Origin: Chloroflexota bacterium
GTDB taxonomy: Bacteria > Chloroflexota > Anaerolineae > J036 > Brachytrichaceae
Length of the DNA stretch: 64,000 nt
Assembly (NCBI GenBank): GCA_025354985.1
Contig: JANXLU010000085.1
Location: 1-64,000, forward strand
Reading direction: 5' to 3'
Shown: positions 37,025-44,643 of the stretch, one piece after another
Position numbering within the stretch: position 1 is the stretch's first letter
How the letters are laid out: every line of letters starts with the position of its first letter
Made by a program: the position numbers and the translations under genes
The notes under the pieces: model-generated
What the model saw: the letters and a program-made list of their open reading frames with translations, nothing else
What the model was told of the DNA's origin: nothing
Database searches by the model: none

Positions 37025-37797
37025 ATCGCCTCTTTTACCTCATCATTGCGAAGCTGCGCTATTTCTGACGGGTCAAGATGACGCCACGCACCCGGGCGTA
37101 AACCACCCAATTCCAGCGTTCCAATTCGAACACGAACCAGGGAACGTACCGGGTGACCCAGCAGCTTTGCCACTTTTTTTATTTGACGCTTGCGTCCTTC
37201 CCGCAATATTACTTGAAGCCACGTTGCTGCACCAGATGGTTCCCGGTGTACAGCTGCACGCACGGGCAGGGCGAGGTGCTCGTCGGGCAACTGCGGCGCC
37301 GCCGGTAAACTTGTGACGCGAGCCTTGGAGGTCAAGGTGCCATCCAGCAGAATACCCTGACGCCACGCTTCCAACGTCTGATGCGATGGTACTCCCTCAA
37401 CAAGGACACGATATTCCTTTTCATGCTCGAACGACGGGTGGGCAAGGCGAAAACTTAGATCACCGTCGTTCGTTAGCAGCAGAAGACCGGTTGCATCCTT
37501 GTCCAGCCTTCCGACGGCATGCAGTCCGCGAGGCAAACCGGGCAAATCCAATGCACTTTTGGCACGCGGTATGCCATGGTCGCTGATCAAACCATGCGGC
37601 TTGTTTAGCGCAATGTATTGTGTGGGAGCGATTTCTCCAATTCTGGAACCGTCCACACACACAAGGTCGCCATCATCAATTTGATTGCCAAATTCAAGGA
37701 TGGCGCCATTTACCGTTACGCGGCCCTCACGAATCAGGGCATCACAGGCGCGCCTGGAACCGAGGCCCGCGAGCGCCAAAAAGCGCTGAGGATTCAT
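37021..37797 (-). CDS. rluB: RluB/RsuA-family rRNA pseudouridine synthase
   Basis: Isomerises uridine in 23S or 16S rRNA. The 258-residue protein has an N-terminal S4 RNA-binding domain (RFLALAGLGSRRACDALIREGRVTVNG) and the catalytic GRLDKDATGLLLLTNDGDL with its Asp. The C-terminal LREGRKRQIKKVAKLLGHPV is the family's conserved end motif. It overlaps scpB and cmk by ATGA on each side. Choosing RluB over RsuA or RluE rests on the scpB context and is not certain. Confidence 0.92.
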   Translation of the reverse strand: MNPQRFLALAGLGSRRACDALIREGRVTVNGAILEFGNQIDDGDLVCVDGSRIGEIAPTQYIALNKPHGLISDHGIPRAKSALDLPGLPRGLHAVGRLDKDATGLLLLTNDGDLSFRLAHPSFEHEKEYRVLVEGVPSHQTLEAWRQGILLDGTLTSKARVTSLPAAPQLPDEHLALPVRAAVHREPSGAATWLQVILREGRKRQIKKVAKLLGHPVRSLVRVRIGTLELGGLRPGAWRHLDPSEIAQLRNDEVKEAI

Positions 37798-38465
37798 GGC
37801 TCGGAAGCTTCAATCTGCCTAGTCCGCTCCAGATCGGTGACGCTTAGCGTTTCGATGTGTTCCACCATTGGAAGGTCATCCGAACCCTTGAGCCCAAAGT
37901 GTTGCAAGAACTCAAAGCTGACGCCGTACTTCATGGGATGACCGACAGTTTCAGTGCGCCCTTGTTCGTGAACCAGGTTGCGCTGAATTAATGTGTGCAT
38001 CACACCATCGCTGTTCACACCGCGAACCATTTCGATTTGAGGTTTTGTAATCGGCTGCTTGTACGCAATGATTGCGAGCGTTTCGAGCGCCGCTGCAGAC
38101 AAGCGATTGCTTCCTTCGACGCCCAAGAATTTCTGTACTGTCGCGGACAGTTCCGGGGCGCTAACAAGCTGGAGCTTGTTGGACATGCGCTGAATCCGAA
38201 CGCCGCGATCAGTCAGCGTGTGTTCAAGCGCTGCCACCGCCTCCTCAATTTGTGTTGCGCTGACCTCAAGTGCAGACGCTATGGCGGCGATTGTCGTGGG
38301 CTCGCCCGCCACGTACAAAATAGCTTCAACGGCTGCGCCAAGCGATAGCCGTTGAGTGGCTAACGTGACTGCTTCATAAAAAACAGGATCCTTTTTGGGA
38401 TCTGTGTCGTAAGTAGCTTGGGTGTCAGAACCCACGTGATTTATTTCTTTGTTCGATTCGCTCAT
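37794..38465 (-). CDS. scpB: Chromosome segregation and condensation protein ScpB
   Basis: Winged-helix kleisin partner of the SMC complex. The 223-residue protein has both winged-helix halves (AVEAILYVAGEPTTIAAIA and LSAAALETLAIIAYKQPITKPQIE, then VNSDGVMHTLIQRNLV). The first 35 residues are polar and variable, and TLSVTDLERT closes the C-terminus. It overlaps rluB by ATGA. The gene before it is an AmaP-like protein, not scpA, so the usual scpA-scpB pair is split. scpA was not seen in the window. Confidence 0.95.
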   Translation of the reverse strand: MSESNKEINHVGSDTQATYDTDPKKDPVFYEAVTLATQRLSLGAAVEAILYVAGEPTTIAAIASALEVSATQIEEAVAALEHTLTDRGVRIQRMSNKLQLVSAPELSATVQKFLGVEGSNRLSAAALETLAIIAYKQPITKPQIEMVRGVNSDGVMHTLIQRNLVHEQGRTETVGHPMKYGVSFEFLQHFGLKGSDDLPMVEHIETLSVTDLERTRQIEASEP

Positions 38466-38515
38466 TGCAATATGCCTGCGGTCACTTACTTGGAAACTCT
38501 ACGGCACGACTACCG

Positions 38516-39178
38516 TTAGGAAGGGCTCGTGGGTTCCACGTCAATGATGGCCTCGGGCGGCGCCGGAAGCTGAGCTTGCGCTGGTGGTTTGATTCGGCCA
38601 ATTGACCCACGGGGAGTGACCGGCTTCATTTTCACCGTGCGCTGCTTCCCAACCTTGACCGTAACGTGTGGTTTTACGGACATCTTTAGACCAAGCTGGT
38701 TCTCAACTACGGTGCGGGCTGTTTCCGCAATTTCCTCACCTTTGGAAATGGGGTCCAGGCCAGGAGCCGTCACCGCTTCGATTTCGGTACCCACACCTTT
38801 GTTGCGTGCAATTACCTTGACCCTGGCGGAAATAACTCCGGAAATCGCTTCGACATTTTCGCTGATTCGTTGTTGAACATCGCTAACACCAAGCCTAATC
38901 CGGCCACCCTGAGCGCGTTGAACCTCGACCGATTTTGCATTTGGGCGGCGCAGCTCGAGCCAGAGCACAAGGCCCATCAGGCACAAGAATAGCACTGCAA
39001 CTGCAAGGCGGACAAGGAGCCTAAGTCCGGGTTGCAGCTCACCAAGCAAGTCATGCCCGGCACTTGCCAACCATTGAACACCCCAAATTACAGTTGGTGG
39101 CGAAATTAGGGCCAGCGCACCTACAACCGCACCAACGCATAATAAGATAACGATTAGAAATCGATTAAAGGCATTCAT
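38516..39178 (-). CDS. amaP: AmaP-like membrane protein with Asp23/Gls24 domain
   Basis: 220-residue protein with two membrane segments (about 7-28 and 52-75) and a cytoplasmic Asp23-like region (about 90-190: GRIRLGVSDVQQRISENVEAISGV, then VKVIARNKGVGTEIEAV). In Firmicutes AmaP anchors the Asp23 envelope-stress protein to the membrane. The last 30 residues are Pro-rich and basic. It lies 50 bases before scpB and 20 bases after the DUF3109 gene. The function in this organism is inferred from the fold only. Confidence 0.8.
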   Translation of the reverse strand: MNAFNRFLIVILLCVGAVVGALALISPPTVIWGVQWLASAGHDLLGELQPGLRLLVRLAVAVLFLCLMGLVLWLELRRPNAKSVEVQRAQGGRIRLGVSDVQQRISENVEAISGVISARVKVIARNKGVGTEIEAVTAPGLDPISKGEEIAETARTVVENQLGLKMSVKPHVTVKVGKQRTVKMKPVTPRGSIGRIKPPAQAQLPAPPEAIIDVEPTSPS

Positions 39179-39198
39179 GTCCGAATTCTAGCACCCAG

Positions 39199-39807
39199 TT
39201 ACAGGCGGGGTGTTTCTTGTTGGATCGCACACAGTTCACGATACCCTTCAACGCCCAGCATTATGCTTATTTCTTCGGCATAAATTTGGAAGATCGGTGA
39301 CAACGTGCCCGGGCACTCATCGTGACAGCCGCCGCCGCGGCTAAACAAGTCGTTATCGCTGTCGATCGTCAGGGTTTTTACGCCACCATCGTAATCGTCC
39401 ACGATTGGATACAAACAGCAATAGAGGGGTTTCAGGGTCCACGGCTGCATGCTGTTTTGTAAGCTGGCGTATTGGATTGCGCAAAAGTGATCCTCGGGTC
39501 GCAGAAAGCGACAGCATGTGCCACTTGGGTGGGCCTCATCTGGAACAATGGTGGTACCCGTGTACTTTCCGCTGGGGAACGATGCATCATCATCATGCAA
39601 TTCTGCAAACCAGGTGCTTTGATCCCGGCGATCTTCGGGCATAAACGGTTTGATCATTTCAGCATGATCCAAAATCCGTTCGGCCTGATCTACATCCAGC
39701 CACACCCCATCCGCGCAACAGCCGCCCCTGCATGTTGCAAGCTGGCAGCGCTTGATTTCCTTTTGTTCAAGTAACTTTGGATCGATCTGAAAGTCATTAA
39801 TAGTCAT
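39199..39807 (-). CDS. DUF3109-like Cys-rich protein
   Basis: 202-residue protein with cysteine clusters typical of zinc/iron-chelating proteins related to YkgJ: CQLATCRGGCC near residue 21, CCRFL near 95, FCAIQ, KPLYCCLYPI near 125 and GGGCHDECPG near 155. The pattern KPLYCCLYPI is characteristic of DUF3109. It begins 3 bases after gdhA and ends 20 bases before amaP, so it belongs to the gdhA-cmk run. A metal- or cluster-binding role is likely from the cysteines. Nothing shows what it does. Confidence 0.8.
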   Translation of the reverse strand: MTINDFQIDPKLLEQKEIKRCQLATCRGGCCADGVWLDVDQAERILDHAEMIKPFMPEDRRDQSTWFAELHDDDASFPSGKYTGTTIVPDEAHPSGTCCRFLRPEDHFCAIQYASLQNSMQPWTLKPLYCCLYPIVDDYDGGVKTLTIDSDNDLFSRGGGCHDECPGTLSPIFQIYAEEISIMLGVEGYRELCAIQQETPRL

Positions 39808-39810
39808 TAT

Positions 39811-41070
39811 TTACGGATAGAGCCCCCGCGTTTGGTGCGCATCTGCCACTCGACCGATTCCAAGAACCAATGCCGCAGTGCGCAGGCTTATGTTCATTCT
39901 TTTCGCAGTATCATCCATGTCGTGATAGCTGCGGATCATGATGCGCTCTAATTTTAGTGTAACGTCACTCTCCTCCCAAAACAAGTTTTGCAAGTCTTGG
40001 ACCCACTCGAAATAGCTTGCAACCACGCCTCCGGCGTTGCACATGATGTCTGGTAGTACGAGAATATTTTTTGCGCGTAGAATTTCATCTCCATCAGGGG
40101 TTGTCGGACCGTTTGCGCCTTCCGCCACCATGCGCGCCTGCACCATGGGAGCAGTGGTTCTGGTCAGTTGGTTTTCCATCGCAGCCGGGACGAGCACGTC
40201 ACAGGGCAATGAGAGCAACTGGCCGTTGGCTTGCGGAATGGTGCCGGGAAAACCAGCAATGGATTTGTTCGCCCGGTTGTATTCGATGAGCTTGGGTACG
40301 TCAATTCCTTCGGCGTCGTAAATTCCACCGCTAATGTCACTTACTGCGATGACCCGGCACCCCATTTCGTGGGCTGTTTGCGCCGTTACGCTTCCAACAT
40401 TGCCAAACCCCTGGACAACGACACTGGCGCCCTGCAGTTCCCAGTTCATGGTTCGAAATGCTTCTCGCACTGCAAACATGACACCACGACCGGTTGCTTC
40501 CAACCTTCCGGCAGACCCGCCAATGTTTAGCGGCTTGCCCGTTACCACTGCGGGCACCGAATGCCCCTTATGCATCGAATAGGTGTCCATAATCCACGCC
40601 ATGACCTGTGGATTTGTGCCCATATCCGGCGCGGGAATGTCGCCATCGGGACTGATCATCATGGTTATTTCAGTTGTAAAGCGACGGGTTATTCCTTCAA
40701 GCTCGCGCAGTGAAAGGTCGTGCGGATCGCACAATACGCCACCCTTGGCCCCACCATACGGAATGTTTACCACAGCACATTTCCAGGTCATCCACATGGC
40801 CAGCGCCCGTACTTCGTCCAAGCTCACATGCGGGCTATATCTGATCCCGCCTTTGGTTGGTCCGCGAGATGTGTTGTGATGCACACGATAGCCGGTAAAA
40901 ATTCGTACATCTCCGGAATCCATTCTTACAGGGAAATTTACGGTAAGTTCTCGCTTGCAATGCTTTAGCATTTCCACCGACCCCGTGGACAGTTTGAGGT
41001 GGTGAGCGGCTTGGTCGACCTGGGTGAGAGCGGTAGTGAGCGCGGAATCTTCAGCTTGTATGTTCGTCAT
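39811..41070 (-). CDS. gdhA: Glutamate dehydrogenase (Glu/Leu/Phe/Val family)
   Basis: Interconverts glutamate and 2-oxoglutarate with NAD(P). At 419 residues it matches the hexameric bacterial form. The substrate Lys is in YGGAKGGV near residue 110, PAPDMGTNPQVMAW follows near 160, and the dinucleotide loop is VVQGFGNVGSV near 220. I use the ATG at 41070, with a GGAG ribosome site 11 bases upstream. The coxCD terminator U-tract ends just before that site, so gdhA needs its own promoter or read-through. Leucine or phenylalanine dehydrogenase activity cannot be excluded but the motifs favour glutamate. Confidence 0.93.
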   Translation of the reverse strand: MTNIQAEDSALTTALTQVDQAAHHLKLSTGSVEMLKHCKRELTVNFPVRMDSGDVRIFTGYRVHHNTSRGPTKGGIRYSPHVSLDEVRALAMWMTWKCAVVNIPYGGAKGGVLCDPHDLSLRELEGITRRFTTEITMMISPDGDIPAPDMGTNPQVMAWIMDTYSMHKGHSVPAVVTGKPLNIGGSAGRLEATGRGVMFAVREAFRTMNWELQGASVVVQGFGNVGSVTAQTAHEMGCRVIAVSDISGGIYDAEGIDVPKLIEYNRANKSIAGFPGTIPQANGQLLSLPCDVLVPAAMENQLTRTTAPMVQARMVAEGANGPTTPDGDEILRAKNILVLPDIMCNAGGVVASYFEWVQDLQNLFWEESDVTLKLERIMIRSYHDMDDTAKRMNISLRTAALVLGIGRVADAHQTRGLYP

Positions 41071-41085
41071 GGAACACGTTACTCC

Positions 41086-41116
41086 AAAAATAAAGCGCAT
41101 CGACTTGATGCGCTTT
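41086..41116 (-). terminator. Intrinsic terminator after coxD
   Basis: In the minus-strand RNA, AAAGCGCATC and GATGCGCTTT form a perfect 10-bp stem with a 5-base loop (stem-loop 41116-41092), followed by ATTTTT. It lies 33 bases after the coxD stop and before gdhA. Confidence 0.85.
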
Positions 41117-41149
41117 ACACAGTACTATTTCCAGCGGGAGCGAACTCAA

Positions 41150-41476
41150 CTATCTGCCAAACATAAGAATCGTTGTGAGTAGAAGTGCCATTAGTGATGG
41201 AACTACAAACGCGAATCCATAAATGAATTTTTCATACCGCAGGTGCATGAAATAAAGTGCAACCAATGAGGCCTTTACGAATGACAATCCCAACAGTAAT
41301 GGGACGGCTGCCGGGCGCGGCATTTTGAATACGGTTATCGCTATTTCAAGCAGTGTCGCAGTTGCCAACAGCAAAATCACAGCCTCAGGCGCCACCGTCT
41401 TGTGATCTGACGTCGGGGCTTGTGGAGTAACGCCATGGGCAATAGCGTTGGAGGGTATTGGGGAATCTTCAGTCAT
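41150..41476 (-). CDS. coxD: Cytochrome c oxidase subunit IV
   Basis: Small membrane subunit of a caa3-type oxidase, 108 residues. A polar N-terminal 30 residues is followed by three hydrophobic segments (about 32-50, 57-78, 85-106). FVKASLVALYFMHLRYE is the family's recognisable core. It follows coxC by 17 bases and ends shortly before an intrinsic terminator. Subunit IV is thought to help assembly or stability of the complex rather than catalysis. Confidence 0.9.
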   Translation of the reverse strand: MTEDSPIPSNAIAHGVTPQAPTSDHKTVAPEAVILLLATATLLEIAITVFKMPRPAAVPLLLGLSFVKASLVALYFMHLRYEKFIYGFAFVVPSLMALLLTTILMFGR

Positions 41477-41493
41477 GTTAATTCGTATTGATG

Positions 41494-42102
41494 CTAGCCT
41501 AGCAAGTAAATAACGGTAAAAATCAGGACCCAGACGAGGTCAACAAAGTGCCAGTAAAGCCCAAACATCTCAACTGATGTGTAATTAGCCGCTGTGTAAG
41601 CACCTGCACGCGCTCGGTAAGCCACCAGTGTCGCCCAGATCACGCCAGCCAATACGTGCAGGCCATGAAGTCCCGTCAAAATGAAAAAAGCCGTTCCAAA
41701 TGGATCGTCTTCCTTAAACCCAAAACCTTCAGAGAAAAGATTGGTGTATTCAACGGCTTGTCCGGCTATAAACATTAACCCCAGTACGCCGCTTATCAGT
41801 ATGAACAGCGACAAGCGCTTATTGTTATTGTGTTGGGCCGCCTGAATCGCCTTTACAACTGTATAACTGCTGGCGAGAAGAATAAACGTGTTCAGGGTCA
41901 CCAGAAAGAATGGCGTGCCCTCTGTAAGCTTTGGCCACTTTTCCGCCTGGGCCTTCACCACCAGGAAGGCCACAATCAGGCCGGAGAAAATAAGAAGCTC
42001 TGAACTCAAAAACAGCCAAATACCGAACTTGCGGTTTGCATTGCCGTCGTGCGCGCTTTCGGGTTCGTGCATGGTCGCGGGCAGAGTTGTTGGATTATTC
42101 AT
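41494..42102 (-). CDS. coxC: Cytochrome c oxidase subunit III
   Basis: Five-helix haem-copper oxidase subunit III of 202 residues. Characteristic strings are KFGIWLFLSSELLIFSGL near 25, TGLHGLHVLAGVIWA near 142, and YWHFVDLVWVLIFTVIYLLG at the C-terminus. This is the short form usual in caa3-type oxidases. It is the first gene of a two-gene unit with coxD, and it is divergent from the penicillin-binding protein gene. The catalytic subunits I and II are not in the window, and nothing upstream in the same direction could encode them. A TAGAAT box lies about 21 bases before the ATG. Confidence 0.93.
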   Translation of the reverse strand: MNNPTTLPATMHEPESAHDGNANRKFGIWLFLSSELLIFSGLIVAFLVVKAQAEKWPKLTEGTPFFLVTLNTFILLASSYTVVKAIQAAQHNNNKRLSLFILISGVLGLMFIAGQAVEYTNLFSEGFGFKEDDPFGTAFFILTGLHGLHVLAGVIWATLVAYRARAGAYTAANYTSVEMFGLYWHFVDLVWVLIFTVIYLLG

Positions 42103-42246
42103 ACGTATGAATTGATGACCTGAATTCTACCAAGAGTCGCGGCAATTTACAGCGCACCTTTATGGCACGTTTAGACAACTGGCTAACTGCATCAGTTGCG
42201 GAGTCATAGGTATGATGGACGGTGGTCGTCATGCAGGAGTTTGAGT

Positions 42247-44643
42247 TTGAACTACCGTAGTACCATGCGTTTGATAGTCAGAGGTGCCTTGGCGGTCGGC
42301 GCTATTGGCGTTGTGGCTGCGCTGAGCCTGTACGCATCGCTACCCAGCGTGCAGACGCTGTCACTCGTAAGGCAACTTCCGAGCACGCGCATTCTGGATC
42401 GAACGGGCCAACTCCTCTACGAAATTGGCGATGCGAGGACAGGCAGAAGTGCTCCCATCGCGTCGGAACAAATTCCCCCGTGCTTTAGGTCTGGTGTGGT
42501 TGCCGTTGAGGACAATACCTTCTATCAGAATCCCGGTGTGGACTTCATCGCCATTGTCAAAGCGATCTGGCGCAGCGTCAGGGCAGGCGAGGTATCAGGC
42601 GGCGCCAGTACGATAACGCAACAATTGGCACGCATGATGTTGTTCACGTCAGACGAACAGCATGAGCGCAGCGTTGTGAGAAAGCTCCGTGAAATCCTGC
42701 TGGCGGTCAAGATCTCGACCGTTTACTCAAAGCCGGAAATTCTGGGCTTGTATCTCAATAACGTCTACCTTGGCAATCTTTCTTATGGAATCGAGTCGGC
42801 TTCCCATACTTATTTTGCAAAATCATCCGCGGCGTTGGACGTATCGGAATGCGCGATGATCATTGGACTAATTCAGGCCCCGGTTGCCTATGATCCTTTT
42901 ACAAACCTGGCAGCGGCACGCCAGCGTATGTCAACGGTGCTTGACTTGATGGTGCAACACGGAGTACTCGATAGCACGGCAGCCGGGATTGCACGTCAGT
43001 CAAGACTGTCACTTGCGCCGGCAGAATATGCAATTCGCGCACCACACTTTGTAAACATGGTTCGCGATTGGCTGGAGGATCACTTTGATGCGGATGTGCT
43101 GTCGCATGGCGGACTGATCGTGACCACCACGCTGGATTTGGCCCTTAATGATGCTGCAACAAGTGCCATGCGGGCGCGGCTAAATCAATTGGATCGCCCG
43201 GATCCGTCCAACAATTTGCCTGCCCACAAGGCTAATAATTCCGCGATTGTGGTGATGCAGCCAAAGACAGGGCAGGTGGTGGCTCTTGTTGGCAGTCCCA
43301 ATTACTTTGACGCCTCTATCGACGGATCGGTCAATGTCGCTACGTCCCTTAGGCAGCCTGGTAGCGCCATAAAGGCGATAACCTATGCTTCTGCGTTTGA
43401 GAAAATACCCGGATTCAGCGGTGCAACCATGATTCACGACGAACGCCGCTCATTTTCCACCCGTGAAGGCGAACCGTATGTGCCGCAAAATTACGATCGC
43501 GTGAATCACGGTTGGTTAACCGCACGAGACGCCCTTGCGACAAGCAACAACGTGGCTGCGGTAACGGTGTTGGATGCCGTTGGCATACCGGCCATGATCG
43601 AAACAGCGCAGGCGATGGGTATCCATTCATTCGCGGATGCGGATCGGTTTGGCCTGGCGCTCACCCTTGGAGGTGGCGAGCTGAAACTAATTGAACTTGT
43701 GCAGGCGTACGCCGTCATGGCCAATAATGGCGTAAAGGTTGAGCCGATACTTGTACTGGAAGTACAAGATTTTAGCGGTCACGTACTATATGATTCCGCA
43801 AACCAAGTTATGGATCCGGCTCAGGTGCTTTCACCGCACGTTGCAGGAATCTTAACCGACATACTTGCGGATAACCAAGCCCGGACAGCCGCGTTTGCTG
43901 CAAACAGTCCGTTAAACCTGTCTCGACCAGCCGCCGTCAAAACCGGCACAACAACCGATTGGCGAGACAACTGGACCGTAGGATTCACACCAGACTTGGT
44001 TACGGGTGTATGGGTGGGCAATGCTAATGGCGACCCGATGGAACACATTACTGGCGTCACCGGAGCTGCACCCATTTGGAACGACGTAATGGAGGTGGCC
44101 CACAGAAGTATCCCTGTACACTCTTTTGGTCGGCCGGACGGCGTGAACGAGGAACAGGTCTGCTTGCCAGTACCCATCAATTGTGGTCAGGTTAGAACGG
44201 AATGGGTGCGGGATGGTGAGGTTCAACTTAAATTGCTGGGCCGCACGAATGCGGATTCAGTCTATATCGACTCCACACCGACTTTGCAAACGTTTGGCAG
44301 TCAGGGTACTGCGGCGCAATTATCCAGGTCCGCCGAGGTTTCAGAAAGGACTTTGCGCATGCTGTCTCCGGACGATCATGCGACGTATCGCATGGCGCAG
44401 AATTTGCCGATGCGGATTCAGCGAATTCTTCTCGAGGTGCAAGTTGCGCAGGAAGACAGTGCAAAAGTTGAGCGCATCGAATACCTGATCGATGGATCTG
44501 AGAGGCTAATAGCAGGTCCTGAGGGCCAACCCAGGGTTTTTTGGTCGCCGCAGCCGGGGACTCACGTGGTGGTTGCGCGTGCCATCATGCGTGATGGAAG
44601 CGTCATTGGTACCAAGCCCGTACAATTCGTCGTACTTTCGTGA
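42247..44643 (+). CDS. Class A penicillin-binding protein (transglycosylase/transpeptidase)
   Basis: Bifunctional peptidoglycan synthase of about 798 residues. One N-terminal membrane segment is followed by a GT51 domain (AVEDNTFYQNPGVD with the catalytic Glu, GGASTITQQLARM, LREILLAVK, GLYLNNVYLGN). The transpeptidase domain has QPGSAIKAITY (SxxK), TSNN (SxN) and VKTGTT (KTG). A C-terminal beta-rich extension of about 150 residues resembles the PBP1C tail. I choose TTG at 42247 because AGGAG lies exactly 7 bases upstream. The ATG at 42265 has no ribosome site. The stop overlaps the next gene by GTGA. Confidence 0.92.
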   Translation: MNYRSTMRLIVRGALAVGAIGVVAALSLYASLPSVQTLSLVRQLPSTRILDRTGQLLYEIGDARTGRSAPIASEQIPPCFRSGVVAVEDNTFYQNPGVDFIAIVKAIWRSVRAGEVSGGASTITQQLARMMLFTSDEQHERSVVRKLREILLAVKISTVYSKPEILGLYLNNVYLGNLSYGIESASHTYFAKSSAALDVSECAMIIGLIQAPVAYDPFTNLAAARQRMSTVLDLMVQHGVLDSTAAGIARQSRLSLAPAEYAIRAPHFVNMVRDWLEDHFDADVLSHGGLIVTTTLDLALNDAATSAMRARLNQLDRPDPSNNLPAHKANNSAIVVMQPKTGQVVALVGSPNYFDASIDGSVNVATSLRQPGSAIKAITYASAFEKIPGFSGATMIHDERRSFSTREGEPYVPQNYDRVNHGWLTARDALATSNNVAAVTVLDAVGIPAMIETAQAMGIHSFADADRFGLALTLGGGELKLIELVQAYAVMANNGVKVEPILVLEVQDFSGHVLYDSANQVMDPAQVLSPHVAGILTDILADNQARTAAFAANSPLNLSRPAAVKTGTTTDWRDNWTVGFTPDLVTGVWVGNANGDPMEHITGVTGAAPIWNDVMEVAHRSIPVHSFGRPDGVNEEQVCLPVPINCGQVRTEWVRDGEVQLKLLGRTNADSVYIDSTPTLQTFGSQGTAAQLSRSAEVSERTLRMLSPDDHATYRMAQNLPMRIQRILLEVQVAQEDSAKVERIEYLIDGSERLIAGPEGQPRVFWSPQPGTHVVVARAIMRDGSVIGTKPVQFVVLS

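Noticed and set aside
38466-39178. scpA upstream of scpB
   Set aside because: The upstream gene is an AmaP/Asp23-type membrane protein with two membrane segments. It has no kleisin features.
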